In this document: positions 18,068-26,485 of the stretch, piece by piece
How positions within the stretch are numbered: position 1 is the first letter of the stretch
How the letters are laid out: each line of letters begins with the position of its first letter
Origin: Thermoflavimicrobium dichotomicum
GTDB lineage: Bacteria > Bacillota > Bacilli > Thermoactinomycetales > Thermoactinomycetaceae
Assembly: GCF_900114055.1 (NCBI RefSeq)
Contig: NZ_FORR01000001.1
Span: 457,221 to 521,220 of the forward strand
DNA length: 64,000 nt
Direction of reading: 5' to 3'
Translations under genes and position numbers: made by a program
The notes under the pieces: model-generated
The model's database searches: none
Told to the model about the DNA's origin: nothing
The model's input: only the letters and a program-made list of their open reading frames with translations

Positions 18068-18244
18068 TTAAACGGTCTGAATCTTTTTCGCCAGAAGATC
18101 TTTTTCTTCAGAAGATAGCATGCGTTCTGCCATCGGGAACAGAACATTTTCTTCTTTCATCAAGTGATGTGATAAGATATGGTAAGCTTCAATTATAAAT
18201 GAGGCGATTACTTTTGCTTTTTCGGCATTGACAGTGCGGTCACC
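18068..18244 (-). pseudogene. Hemerythrin-domain protein remnant
   Basis: Reading leftwards, the sequence encodes an HHE-like segment, AYHILSHHLMKEENVLFPM, then AERMLSSEEKDLLAKK and a stop. This is the end of a hemerythrin or RIC (iron-sulfur cluster repair) protein. An in-frame stop precedes it and no N-terminal part is present, so it is a 3' remnant. Such proteins commonly sit beside NO reductase genes. Confidence 0.65.
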
Positions 18245-18295
18245 TGATCAATCTTGGCGATAAAGGTTTGCAGATTCCCCTTTCCTTGTTATGTG

Positions 18296-18535
18296 CAAAA
18301 TCGCGGCTTGTCCTTTCTGCTAAAGCTGGCCGAAAAATATGGAGAAAATATAAATGGCACTGTTTATATCGACATCCCTATGACTCACCAGGAGTTTGCC
18401 TGCGCCATCGGCACTACGCGTGAAACGGTCAATCGCTTGTTGAATCGATTGCGCAAGGAAGGGATTATGGAGATGGGACGGAACAAGTTTATCATTCGCG
18501 ACTACAATGCACTCAAACAACATTGTCACAAGTGA
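18296..18535 (+). pseudogene. C-terminal half of a Crp/Fnr-family regulator
   Basis: About 79 residues match the DNA-binding half of Crp/Fnr proteins: LSFLLKLAEKYG, then IPMTHQEFACAIGTTRETVNR and LLNRLRKEGIMEMG. The cyclic-nucleotide-like sensor domain is missing; sequence upstream is the hemerythrin remnant on the other strand. With the NorB and hemerythrin pieces it is probably a relic of an NO-responsive regulator. Confidence 0.75.
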
Positions 18536-18672
18536 CTTCAGGTAACTACATTGATGACGTCCTGCCCTAAAGGGTCGGATAAAAATGTACCAAGAGCTGT
18601 TAAAGAATTTTTTGTAGAGATGATTTGTACCCGGCGTGCGCCTTGTAAAGGATCTGGGCGGCGTAAATATTC

Positions 18673-18710
18673 AAACCCTCGGCCTTTTCTTTCGAAAAAG
18701 TCGAGGGTTT
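18673..18710. terminator. Hairpin terminator, copy 1 of a repeated design
   Basis: AAACCCTCG (18673-18681) and CGAGGGTTT (18702-18710) enclose an inner T-rich/A-rich stem. It follows hemQ on the - strand. A near-identical hairpin lies at 27634-27672. Confidence 0.7.
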
Positions 18711-18729
18711 GTCTCTTCTCATTTCAAAT

Positions 18730-19488
18730 TTATCCCTTGATGTTTTTGCTGAGCAAATCGCTTAACCCCTCATCTGTCAATCTGCAACCGACATAAAAGG
18801 GGCCAAATTCTCCAAATCGCGCACTTACCTCATCAAACCTCATTTCATATACCAGCTTTTTAAAATTCAATGGGTCGTCTGAAAACAGGGAAACTCCCCA
18901 TTCCCAATCATCGAAGCCGACCGAGCCTGTAATGATCTGCCGAACCTTCCCCGCATAAGAGCGACCGATCAATCCGTGGCTTCTCATCATTCTCCGCCGC
19001 TCTTCCGATGAGAGCATATACCAGTTATCGTCTCCGAGTCTCCGTTTGTTCATGGGATAGAAACATACATATTGCGTTTTTGGCAGGATCGGTTGGAGAC
19101 GTTCCCGGAAAGCAGGATCACTTAAGGGATCTACATCCGGTGGTATCGTGTAAGAACTGAGCTCGACGACAGAAATATAGGAATATGGCGTGGAAGTTAC
19201 ATCTGCGAAACCTGTTTTATCAAATTGCAATTTTACTTCATTTAATTCGTCCATGGTGGGGCGAAGATGGATAAACAGGAGATCTGCTTTATGACCAAGG
19301 ATGGCATATTGACCAAAACTGCCTTGACGGTCATCTTCCACTGTTGAAAATTCTCGGATCGTTTCAAGCAATTCCTTAATCATTTGTTGCCTTTCCGAGG
19401 GGTTGAGTGATTTCCATTTGTTCCAATCGATCTTGCGGAAATCATGATATGCATACCATCCTTCGTAGGTTTTTGCAGCTTCGCTCAT
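18730..19488 (-). CDS. hemQ: Coproheme decarboxylase (HemQ/ChdC)
   Basis: Last enzyme of the Gram-positive coproporphyrin-dependent heme pathway, turning Fe-coproporphyrin III into heme b. 252 residues of the chlorite-dismutase fold. The catalytic tyrosine is Tyr144 (CFYPMNKRR) and the proximal heme ligand is His171 (RSHGLIGRSYAG), matching Tyr145 and His172 of the S. aureus enzyme. The absence of the chlorite-dismutase distal arginine context supports HemQ. GAGGAAGTG precedes the ATG. Its neighbours, qoxABCD and ctaB, are heme consumers. Confidence 0.93.
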   Translation of the reverse strand: MSEAAKTYEGWYAYHDFRKIDWNKWKSLNPSERQQMIKELLETIREFSTVEDDRQGSFGQYAILGHKADLLFIHLRPTMDELNEVKLQFDKTGFADVTSTPYSYISVVELSSYTIPPDVDPLSDPAFRERLQPILPKTQYVCFYPMNKRRLGDDNWYMLSSEERRRMMRSHGLIGRSYAGKVRQIITGSVGFDDWEWGVSLFSDDPLNFKKLVYEMRFDEVSARFGEFGPFYVGCRLTDEGLSDLLSKNIKG

Positions 19489-19939
19489 TTTTTCACTTCC
19501 TCTTTTATTATTGATTGTCCATTATGAAGCAGGGGTTGTATCGCTCAAATTTCGTTGTAACATCAAATGCACTTTTGGTGCAACCCCATTTTTCCTATTG
19601 TTTTTCATTCTTCTGAAGTTGCCTAGGGAAAAACGGTTTCATTGTCACTTTTCCATTTTCTGTCGCAAGATCATTGAATCATTTTTCCCAGAAAACCAGA
19701 TGACCAGACATTTGGTCTTCCCTTTAAAAGACCCATCCTCCCGGTGTTATGACCGTGGTCCTTTGTAATCACTTCTAGTATTTGCTTTTCATTCAATTTG
19801 TTTCCCATTTGTCTCGGGCATTCACTTTGACGACTTGTCAGTTGAAGCCGAAGGCGATTTATTTCCGGTTAGGGAAGATGTGTCTTTCGCCGGGGAAGGT
19901 GTTCACGATCGAGGACATGTCCGATCAATGTATCGAGAA
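19489..19939. other. Gap between hemQ promoter side and ctaB end
   Basis: About 450 bases, no gene. GGGGTTG near 19532 and CAACCCC near 19582 could pair across a 40-base loop that holds its own TGCAC/GTGCA hairpin, with ATTTTTCC after it on the + strand. This could be a 5' leader structure of hemQ or an orphan terminator. The hemQ promoter must lie here. Confidence 0.4.
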
Positions 19940-20860
19940 CTAAAATAACGAATCGATAACCATAAAGATAAACAAAACTGGCAAGTATACCAAAGAAGCA
20001 AAAAATGCTCGTTTTGCCCACATGGTGTGATCGTCTTGTTCGTACCACATGCGAATCTGAAAGTAGAAAAATGCCAATCCGGATAGAATCGCTCCCGCCA
20101 AGTAGAAACCGCCTACAGCACCAGTGAAATACAGTCCGAAAGAAATGAGCAAAAGAACAAAGGTGTAAAAGATACACTGTCTTTTTGTATTTCTTTGGCC
20201 TGAGACTACCGGCATCATTGGAATACCTGCACGTACATAGTCGTCATTTTTCACAATCACAAGCGGCCAGAAATGGGGAGGGGTCCAAAAGAAAATGATG
20301 GCAAACATGATCACGGCCGGCCATCCAAGCTCTCCTGTCATCGCCGACCAGCCAATCATAGGGGGAATGGCACCCGCACCTCCCCCTATCACAATATTTT
20401 GCGGTGTCCTTCTTTTTAGCCACATGGTATAAATCACAGTGTAATACAAAAAACCGGCAAGCGACAAAATGGCTGTAAGACCGTTAACAAACACCCAAAA
20501 CCAGATCAGGGACAACAGTTCCAATCCAATACCAAAGATCAAGGCTGATTGCGGCCGAAGCTGTCCGGTGGGAAGCGGTCGCTCCATCGTTCGCTTCATG
20601 ATTTTGTCGATGTCACGATCATACCACATATTGATCGACGCCGCCCCGCCTGCGGACAAAGCAAGACCGATCGTCACCAAAGCCATGGCCCAAACATCGG
20701 GCCATTCTCCTTTGGCTACGATTGCTGCGCAAATCGCCGTAAAAATCATAAAGATCGTGATTCCTGGTTTGGTAAGTGTGAAGTATGCTTTCAACTTCTT
20801 CATCGCCATCAAAAAGGTTCGATGCGATGATTGAACAGAATGTAACGATGGAGCTGACAT
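19940..20860 (-). CDS. ctaB: Protoheme IX farnesyltransferase (heme O synthase)
   Basis: Integral membrane prenyltransferase that adds farnesyl to heme b to give heme O, the precursor of heme A for aa3 oxidase. 306 residues with multiple hydrophobic segments. The UbiA-type NxxxDxxxD motif is NMWYDRDIDKIMKRTMERPLPTG split over the first cytoplasmic loop, and WTPPHFWPL is the second conserved block. The start at 20860 (MSAPSLHS) is preferred because AGGTGGG precedes it; ATG at 20878 is an alternative. It is the last gene of the qox operon. Confidence 0.92.
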   Translation of the reverse strand: MSAPSLHSVQSSHRTFLMAMKKLKAYFTLTKPGITIFMIFTAICAAIVAKGEWPDVWAMALVTIGLALSAGGAASINMWYDRDIDKIMKRTMERPLPTGQLRPQSALIFGIGLELLSLIWFWVFVNGLTAILSLAGFLYYTVIYTMWLKRRTPQNIVIGGGAGAIPPMIGWSAMTGELGWPAVIMFAIIFFWTPPHFWPLVIVKNDDYVRAGIPMMPVVSGQRNTKRQCIFYTFVLLLISFGLYFTGAVGGFYLAGAILSGLAFFYFQIRMWYEQDDHTMWAKRAFFASLVYLPVLFIFMVIDSLF

Positions 20861-20884
20861 TTTTCCCACCTCTTTCATTGTGGA

Positions 20885-21205
20885 TCATTGAACCTGGGAA
20901 TTAAAAGTCATGATCCATATTGATCCGGCAACAACGGCAAATGTAAACAGAAACCCAAGTACGATTGCAAGTGTATGAAAGGCCGGGCCACGACTTTCTG
21001 TGATATGCATAAAGAAGATCAATTGGATCAGGATCTGAAGGACGGCAAGCACCAATAAGATGGTAATGATGCCCCCCTGGGAAAAGGGGGGATTTACCGC
21101 TAACCACAATGCAACAAGAGTCAGCAGAATCGATCCCATATAGCCGATAACATGCCCCCATGGGAAACCTGTGTACTTACCAGATAATGGTTCTTTCGTT
21201 TTCAT
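20885..21205 (-). CDS. qoxD: Quinol oxidase aa3 subunit IV
   Basis: A 106-residue, three-helix subunit of the CyoD/QoxD/CtaF family (GHVIGYMGSILLTLVALWL, ILLVLAVLQILIQLIFFMH, TLAIVLGFLFTFAVVAG). It assists assembly of subunit I. The start ATG overlaps the stop of qoxC (ATGA), which fixes it. Between qoxC and ctaB in the oxidase operon. Confidence 0.85.
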   Translation of the reverse strand: MKTKEPLSGKYTGFPWGHVIGYMGSILLTLVALWLAVNPPFSQGGIITILLVLAVLQILIQLIFFMHITESRGPAFHTLAIVLGFLFTFAVVAGSIWIMTFNSQVQ

Positions 21206-21816
21206 CCCATCACCCCCATCAGATACACGACTGTAAAAATCATCACCCATACTACATCCAGGAAGTGCCAGTACAGTCCAGCGTTAATAAATTTTCGGGC
21301 TGTGGTTGGCTGGATCGATTTGCGCATCAGCTGGATGGCTACAGAGATCAACCAGACAATTCCCAAAGACACGTGAAGTCCATGTGTTCCCACCAGAGCG
21401 TAGAAAGCGGACAGGAATGCACTGCGTTGCATCGTGGCTCCTTCCGACGAATAGGTGATAAATTCGTTGATCTCGATCCCGACAAATGCAAGACCCAGCA
21501 ACACGGTAACCGCTATCCACCCGATCAATCTTCTTGCATGTCCATTTTTTAGTGCATGCATAGCCAGCCCACAGGTATAACTGCTGGTTAACAACAGGAA
21601 GGTTTCCAGCATGAACACCGGGATTTCAAACAGCTGTGCTTCTGTCGGCCCCCCATCCGTATGCGTGCGCAGTACGAGATAGGTAGCAAACAGACTGGCA
21701 AATAACACGAGGTCCGAAGCCAGGAAAAGCCAGAAACCAAGGACATATTTTTCTTCTTCTTCCATGCCATGTTCTTGTGGCTTCTGATCGCTAATCGTTT
21801 TTTCAGTTGCTTCCAT
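21202..21816 (-). CDS. qoxC: Quinol oxidase aa3 subunit III
   Basis: A 204-residue membrane protein with five hydrophobic helices: heme-copper oxidase subunit III family in its short, quinol-oxidase form. FWLFLASDLVLFASLFATYLV and GTHGLHVSLGIVWL with the final YWHFLDVVWVMIF are family blocks. A ribosome site AAGGGGGG overlaps the qoxB stop. It is 4 bp from qoxB and overlaps qoxD. Confidence 0.88.
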   Translation of the reverse strand: MEATEKTISDQKPQEHGMEEEEKYVLGFWLFLASDLVLFASLFATYLVLRTHTDGGPTEAQLFEIPVFMLETFLLLTSSYTCGLAMHALKNGHARRLIGWIAVTVLLGLAFVGIEINEFITYSSEGATMQRSAFLSAFYALVGTHGLHVSLGIVWLISVAIQLMRKSIQPTTARKFINAGLYWHFLDVVWVMIFTVVYLMGVMG

Positions 21817-21820
21817 CCTG

Positions 21821-23773
21821 TTATGCCCCCCTTACTGAAGCTTCTGTTTGCTTAATTTCGTCAACGGAAAGATAGTAGCCCCTATCATCTTCTAGCGAAC
21901 GCCAAAGCATGCATACGATCACACCGATCAGCCCTACTGTAGCGATCGTGAATTGGTTAAATACCAGACCGAATCCGCTGACAAAGAACGCCAGGGACAT
22001 CAAGAAAGGCAGAGGTGTACGATTCGGCATGTGAATCGGTTTTAACTCATTTTCCGATACCAGGCTGCCTGCTTTCCGTTGTTGTTTCATTTCCCACCAG
22101 GCATCACGTCCATTGATTGTGGGGATTTGGGCAAAGTTATAGTGTGGGGCAGGTGATGGAAGAGACCATTCCAATGTACGTCCATCCCATGGGTCTCCTG
22201 TCGTATCACGTTCCCCGTAGCGAATGCTGTAAAGAACTTGAACGACGATAAAGAGAAACCCAATACCCATCAAATACGCACCAACGGTTGAAATGAAATT
22301 GAGTGATCCCCATCCTGTTTCAGCAGGATACGTATACACTCGTCGGGTCATTCCCATGAATCCCAGCGCATATTGCGGCATGAAGCAAACATAAAATCCA
22401 ATGTTGAAGAACCAGAACGCCCATTTGCCAAGGGTTTCATTCAGTTTAAAGCCAAACATTTTCGGCCACCAGTAATACATCCCTGCAAGTAATCCAAATA
22501 CCGCGCCTCCAATCAATGTCTGATGGAAGTGAGCGATCACAAAGTAACTATTGTGAAGCTGGTAATCGGAAGGTGCAGATGCAAGCGTGATCCCAGTCGC
22601 TCCACCGATGACAAAACAGGGGATAAAAGCAAGCGCCCAGAGCATCGGCAATGTGACTCGGATCCGACCTCTAAACATTGTGAACAGCCAGTTAAAAACC
22701 TTTACACCTGTTGGGATTCCAACAGCCATGGAAGCAACCGCAAAGAAACTGTTTACGCCTGGACCAGCCCCCATCGTAAAGAAATGGTGTACCCAGACAA
22801 AATAGCTGATGACACTGATCAACATGAGAGAAGCAACCATGGATTTGTAACCGAAAATGTATTTCTTGGAAAACGTGCTGACAATCTCAGAAAGAATACC
22901 GTATACAGGAAGAATGGCAATATACACTTCCGGATGTCCCCAAATCCAGAAGAGGTTGACGTACATCATTGGATTTCCGCCATGTAGCATCGTAAAGAAG
23001 TGGGTTCCGAAAATTCGGTCCAGTCCCAAAAGCGCAAGTGCGACTGTTAAAGGCGGAAAGGCAAAGATAATGACAATACAGGATGCAAGAACGGACCAGG
23101 CAAATAACGGCATCTTCATGAGTGTCATACCGGGGGCACGCATCTTGAGAATCGTAACGATAAAGTTGATCCCTGTCGCAATGCTTCCAATCCCGGAGAT
23201 TTGAAGAGAGAGAACATAGTAATTGATTCCGGGGCCTGGGCTATGCGACAACTCCGCCAATGGCGGATAGCTCACCCATCCAGCATCGGGAGAACCCCCA
23301 AGTACGAAGGAAAGGTTAAACAGCAATGCACCAAAGAAAAACAGCCAAAAACTTACGGCGTTCAAGAAAGGAAAGGCTACGTCACGTGCCCCGATCTGCA
23401 AAGGAACCACAATATTCATCATGGCAAAAATCAAAGGCATGGCCACGAACAGAATCATGATGGTTCCATGTGTGGAAAAGATTTCATTGTAGTGTTGTGA
23501 GTCCAAAAAATTCATATTAGGAAAAGCGAGTTGGGTGCGCATCAGTAGAGCGTCTACGCCGCCACGAAACAGCATCAACAAGGCGCAAATCAGATACATG
23601 ATCCCGATCTTTTTGTGATCAACTGTAGTGATCCACTCACGCCACAGCCATCTCCATTTCTTGTAGTATGTTAAAGCGAATATGATGCCGAGGAGCGTCA
23701 AAACAATGGCTGCCGCTGACATCTGGATCAAAGGGTCAGCGTTCCGCAAGTACTCAACAATCTGATGGACCAT
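21821..23773 (-). CDS. qoxB: Cytochrome aa3-600 quinol oxidase subunit I
   Basis: Catalytic subunit with heme a, heme a3 and CuB, reducing oxygen to water and pumping protons. 650 residues. Key sites: STHGTIMILF (heme a His), WGHPEVYIAILP (CuB His cross-linked to Tyr), VWVHHFFTMGAG (CuB His pair) and YFVIAHFHQTLIGG (heme ligands). The C-terminal extension after about residue 550 is as in QoxB and CyoB. ATG at 23773 (MVHQIVEYL) is preferred, with GGTGGGAG upstream; a start at 23812 would overlap qoxA. Confidence 0.94.
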   Translation of the reverse strand: MVHQIVEYLRNADPLIQMSAAAIVLTLLGIIFALTYYKKWRWLWREWITTVDHKKIGIMYLICALLMLFRGGVDALLMRTQLAFPNMNFLDSQHYNEIFSTHGTIMILFVAMPLIFAMMNIVVPLQIGARDVAFPFLNAVSFWLFFFGALLFNLSFVLGGSPDAGWVSYPPLAELSHSPGPGINYYVLSLQISGIGSIATGINFIVTILKMRAPGMTLMKMPLFAWSVLASCIVIIFAFPPLTVALALLGLDRIFGTHFFTMLHGGNPMMYVNLFWIWGHPEVYIAILPVYGILSEIVSTFSKKYIFGYKSMVASLMLISVISYFVWVHHFFTMGAGPGVNSFFAVASMAVGIPTGVKVFNWLFTMFRGRIRVTLPMLWALAFIPCFVIGGATGITLASAPSDYQLHNSYFVIAHFHQTLIGGAVFGLLAGMYYWWPKMFGFKLNETLGKWAFWFFNIGFYVCFMPQYALGFMGMTRRVYTYPAETGWGSLNFISTVGAYLMGIGFLFIVVQVLYSIRYGERDTTGDPWDGRTLEWSLPSPAPHYNFAQIPTINGRDAWWEMKQQRKAGSLVSENELKPIHMPNRTPLPFLMSLAFFVSGFGLVFNQFTIATVGLIGVIVCMLWRSLEDDRGYYLSVDEIKQTEASVRGA

Positions 23774-23811
23774 CCTATCACTCCCACCTTTCTCATCTTT
23801 TCTATAAGGCA

Positions 23812-24684
23812 TCAGTGGTGCCCGTGATGCGTGTAGTACATTCCACCGTTTTTGTTGACAATATCTTTATAAAGTGATGTTGGATAAGAGGAATAAAGTT
23901 GTTTGTTCGCGATGCTTGGCTTGACTAACTGGTTGTATTTTTCATTCGTTAATGGAGGTGCAGATCTCTTGACACTTTTTACCCACGCCTCAAATTCAGA
24001 CTTCGGTTTGGCGACCACTTGGAAGTTCATGTGTGCAAAACCTTTTCCAGTGAAGTTGGCTCCTTTACCTTCGTATACTCCGGAGCGATCTGCCTGCAAC
24101 CATAGGTACATCTCCATTCCCGGCATTGTGTACACTTGTCCACCCAACTGTGGAACCCAGAAAGAGTTCATGGGTGCGTCTGCGGTTAACACAAATTGCA
24201 CCGGTACTCCAGTAGGAATTTCGACGTAATTGACAGTGGAGATGTTCGATTCTGGATAGAAAAACATCCACTTCCAATCCAATGAAACCACTTGTATAGT
24301 GACTGGCTTTTGATCTGATGGTGGACGAGTCAGGGAGAATGTGTCACGAACGGTATAAACACCAAGAATAGCAACAATGAGTATAGGGATTCCCCACCAA
24401 ATCACTTCCAAAATTTTGCTATCATCCCAATTCGGCGTGTAAGGCGCCTGATTTTCAGGACGATCCCGGTAACGATAGACCACATATACCATGATGGCAA
24501 GGACGGGAATCGCTACTATCGCGGATAAAACCATTGTAAGCATAATGTTTCGATATTCGGTTTGTGCTACAGGTCCAGCAGGATCAAGAAGGACAAATCG
24601 ATCACTGCATCCAGGCAATAGAAATAAAAGAACAAAACCGAAAAGAAACTTTTTTAGCTTGTCTGATACCCCCGTTTTCTTCAA
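23812..24684 (-). CDS. qoxA: Quinol oxidase aa3 subunit II (lipoprotein, no CuA)
   Basis: Subunit II of the quinol oxidase, about 290 residues. A signal peptide ends in a lipobox, FLLPGCS. Two transmembrane helices follow (residues about 45-70 and 90-112), then the cupredoxin domain, WKWMFFYPE to FAHMNFQVVA. The CuA cysteine motif is missing, as expected for a quinol rather than cytochrome c oxidase. The end is His-rich (YTHHGHH). A TTG start at 24684 has GGGAG 7 bases upstream; ATG codons at 24702 and 24699 are alternatives. First gene of qoxABCD-ctaB. Confidence 0.9.
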   Translation of the reverse strand: MKKTGVSDKLKKFLFGFVLLFLLPGCSDRFVLLDPAGPVAQTEYRNIMLTMVLSAIVAIPVLAIMVYVVYRYRDRPENQAPYTPNWDDSKILEVIWWGIPILIVAILGVYTVRDTFSLTRPPSDQKPVTIQVVSLDWKWMFFYPESNISTVNYVEIPTGVPVQFVLTADAPMNSFWVPQLGGQVYTMPGMEMYLWLQADRSGVYEGKGANFTGKGFAHMNFQVVAKPKSEFEAWVKSVKRSAPPLTNEKYNQLVKPSIANKQLYSSYPTSLYKDIVNKNGGMYYTHHGHH

Positions 24685-24693
24685 ATTTCTCAC

Positions 24694-24795
24694 TCCCATC
24701 ATCAACCTGGAATGTTGTCTTTGTTATCAGTAAGCAATATGGGACAAGATATGTGATGGATTTCACAAATAAGAGGTCGTTCACAGCAAATGACA
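24694..24795. repeat. Promoter module copy 1 (qoxA promoter)
   Basis: First of three related stretches carrying the qoxA-type promoter. It shares with copy 2 CACTCCCATC, TTGTCTTTGTTATCAGTA, the TGTGA box and the TTTCACAAATAAGAGGT block, in the same order. Confidence 0.75.
24717..24767 (-). promoter_or_regulatory. qoxA promoter with Crp/Fnr box
   Basis: The - strand has TGATAA (24729-24724) as a -10 and a Crp/Fnr box TGTGATGGATTTCACA at 24752-24767. With a start near 24717 the box is centred at about -42, the class II activator position. This implies activation of qoxABCD by a Crp/Fnr protein. Confidence 0.65.
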
Positions 24796-24835
24796 TGATG
24801 GTTATCATTTGGTCATTGGTCTACTTTGAAATGTT

Positions 24836-24942
24836 TCACACTCCCATCGTCAAACTGAAATATTGTCTTTGTTATCAGTATAAAAGAATACGGAATGAAA
24901 AAATGTGATCTATTTCACAAATAAGAGGTTGTTCACATAAAA
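24836..24942. repeat. Promoter module copy 2, with Crp/Fnr box
   Basis: Tandem duplicate of the qoxA promoter region. On the - strand a -10 TATACT (24882-24877) lies so that the box TGTGATCTATTTCACA (24904-24919) is centred at -41.5. It even repeats the first qoxA codons (ATGGGAGTG) but with TGA directly after. Confidence 0.7.
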
Positions 24943-25156
24943 TACACAAATTACAGCTTCGTCAGAACGTTGGCGATTCCTGGGCTTATATTCTTTGAAC
25001 TTATTTTCAGGATTTCCATCATGATCACCTTTTTGGCTTTCTTCCCCTAGTTCCGGCCTGTTCACCAAAGCTCAACGTGAACGGTAATAATGTCATGCAT
25101 TCAGAGGTTTGTGCGGCTGATTCAAAAGCGTGTGTCATTAAATGCATATATTCCAA

Positions 25157-25172
25157 TGTGATGTTTTTCACA
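25157..25172. promoter_or_regulatory. Crp/Fnr box
   Basis: TGTGATGTTTTTCACA, a perfect TGTGA-N6-TCACA. It stands in the 620-base gap between qoxA and the crp/fnr gene and is not inside a copy of the promoter module. Downstream on + there is AAGGAGG (25255-25261) with a TTG, but only an 11-codon frame follows, perhaps a truncated gene. Confidence 0.65.
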
Positions 25173-25329
25173 AAAAATATGTTTTCTTCTTCACAATTCT
25201 ATACGGCTCGACATCTTATACTGAAAGTGAGGAACGTTCCTTCAATCAGCAATAAGGAGGCGAATCTTGCGAAAAAGCAGATACATGCACTTCTGCCCGT
25301 AGTTGGAAAAAAGAGACGGGAGATGCATG

Positions 25330-26010
25330 TCAGACTGCAAAAAATGCGGGATCGATAATGGTAATGATTTTTGATTTGATCGCCAGTTTGCCAGAAGCCT
25401 TGTATTCCTGAAGGACATGGCTGACTGTCTCCCGGCTGGTTCCGGCCATTCTGGCCAGGTCAGTGGTGGTTAGCGGACAGGGAATGCGGATACCTCCACC
25501 ATCCGTTTTCTCCCCGATGTCCTTGATGAGAAGGCTGATCAGTTGCCGCACCCGATCAGTGGCGTGTACTTGAGTCAACTTCTGGATCCGTATTTCAAGT
25601 TCATACATCTTGTCACCCATGATACGAATCAAATGAATCAGCATATGGGGGTCATTCTGGATCAGCCGTTCAAATTGGGTTGCCGGGAGATAGAGAAGTT
25701 CAACATCGGTTACGGCTTCTCCGGAAAAACGATAATGCTTGTCCTGGAACAGTCCGACATATGGGAAAATGCTATAGGGCTTAAGATACAAGAAAAATTG
25801 GCTGGAACCATCATCGTCCATGCTGACCAGTTTGATATAGCCATTTAGCAAAAAATAGATCCGATCCCGCGGATCTCCTTCCATGAACAAGATCTGTCCC
25901 TTACGATACTTCCGAAAAAAAGCGTATTCCATGATCTTCTGCATGTGTTGCCCAGAGAGTGTGTGAAAGAGTGGAAATTTGTGAAGGCAATTTTTCAGTA
26001 CTGATGACAT
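25330..26010 (-). CDS. Crp/Fnr-family transcriptional regulator
   Basis: A 226-residue regulator. The cNMP-like sensor domain (residues about 15-125) includes RKGQILFMEGDPRDRIYFLLNGYIK. A dimer helix follows, then a winged HTH with TTDLARMAGTSRETVSHVLQ. The recognition helix SRETV is the CRP type that reads TGTGA half-sites, matching the four boxes around the gene. The N-terminal cluster of cysteines used by oxygen-sensing E. coli Fnr is absent; only two scattered Cys are seen. The ATG at 26010 has GGAGG 8 bases upstream. It probably controls qox and the alcohol dehydrogenase. Confidence 0.85.
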   Translation of the reverse strand: MSSVLKNCLHKFPLFHTLSGQHMQKIMEYAFFRKYRKGQILFMEGDPRDRIYFLLNGYIKLVSMDDDGSSQFFLYLKPYSIFPYVGLFQDKHYRFSGEAVTDVELLYLPATQFERLIQNDPHMLIHLIRIMGDKMYELEIRIQKLTQVHATDRVRQLISLLIKDIGEKTDGGGIRIPCPLTTTDLARMAGTSRETVSHVLQEYKASGKLAIKSKIITIIDPAFFAV

Positions 26011-26110
26011 TGCATCTACCTCCAAGGATGAATGGACTGTTTGTTTATTTTAGGTTAGTGACATAAAAATAAATTCGCTTCGTCCTATCCAGTGTTAAAG
26101 CTATAAACCT

Positions 26111-26205
26111 TACTGTGAACACTCCTTTTTTTGTGAAATCTATCACATTTTCTTTACACAGACAATATTTCAGTTTGGCTACAGGAGTATGAAACCTTTG
26201 AAAAA
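26111..26205. repeat. Promoter module copy 3, inverted, with Crp/Fnr box
   Basis: Inverted relative to copies 1 and 2. It carries TGTGAAATCTATCACA (26132-26147), a TGTGAAC half-site 18 bases before it, and CAATATTTCAGTTTG plus GGAGTATGAAAC, which match copy 2 closely. In this orientation it faces the alcohol dehydrogenase gene at 26486 (+). A short 27-codon frame starts at 26189 but has a poorly spaced ribosome site. Confidence 0.7.
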
Positions 26206-26485
26206 AGTTGACACTCACAATGGATTTGTTTTTGTGTATGGCATTATATGTCCGGGATTAAACCATACTTAAAATGAAAACCCATGACAAACAAGGAGAG
26301 ATGGCGATGGGGTGTCTGTAAATTTGCTCCCATTGATCGTTTCATGTTCGCTATGAGTTGAACCGGACATGCCACACCGGATTGGTTCCAGATGGAGCGA
26401 CTTTTCGTTTGGTAACCGAAGGAAACTTCTGGGGCGACAATCTTCATCAATGTCGTCCAGGACTAAAAGCTTAGGAGGAATATTC

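Noticed and set aside
25077..25358. 93-codon + frame between qoxA and the Crp/Fnr gene
   Set aside because: It runs across a Crp/Fnr box and into the regulator's 3' end, with no ribosome site at its start.
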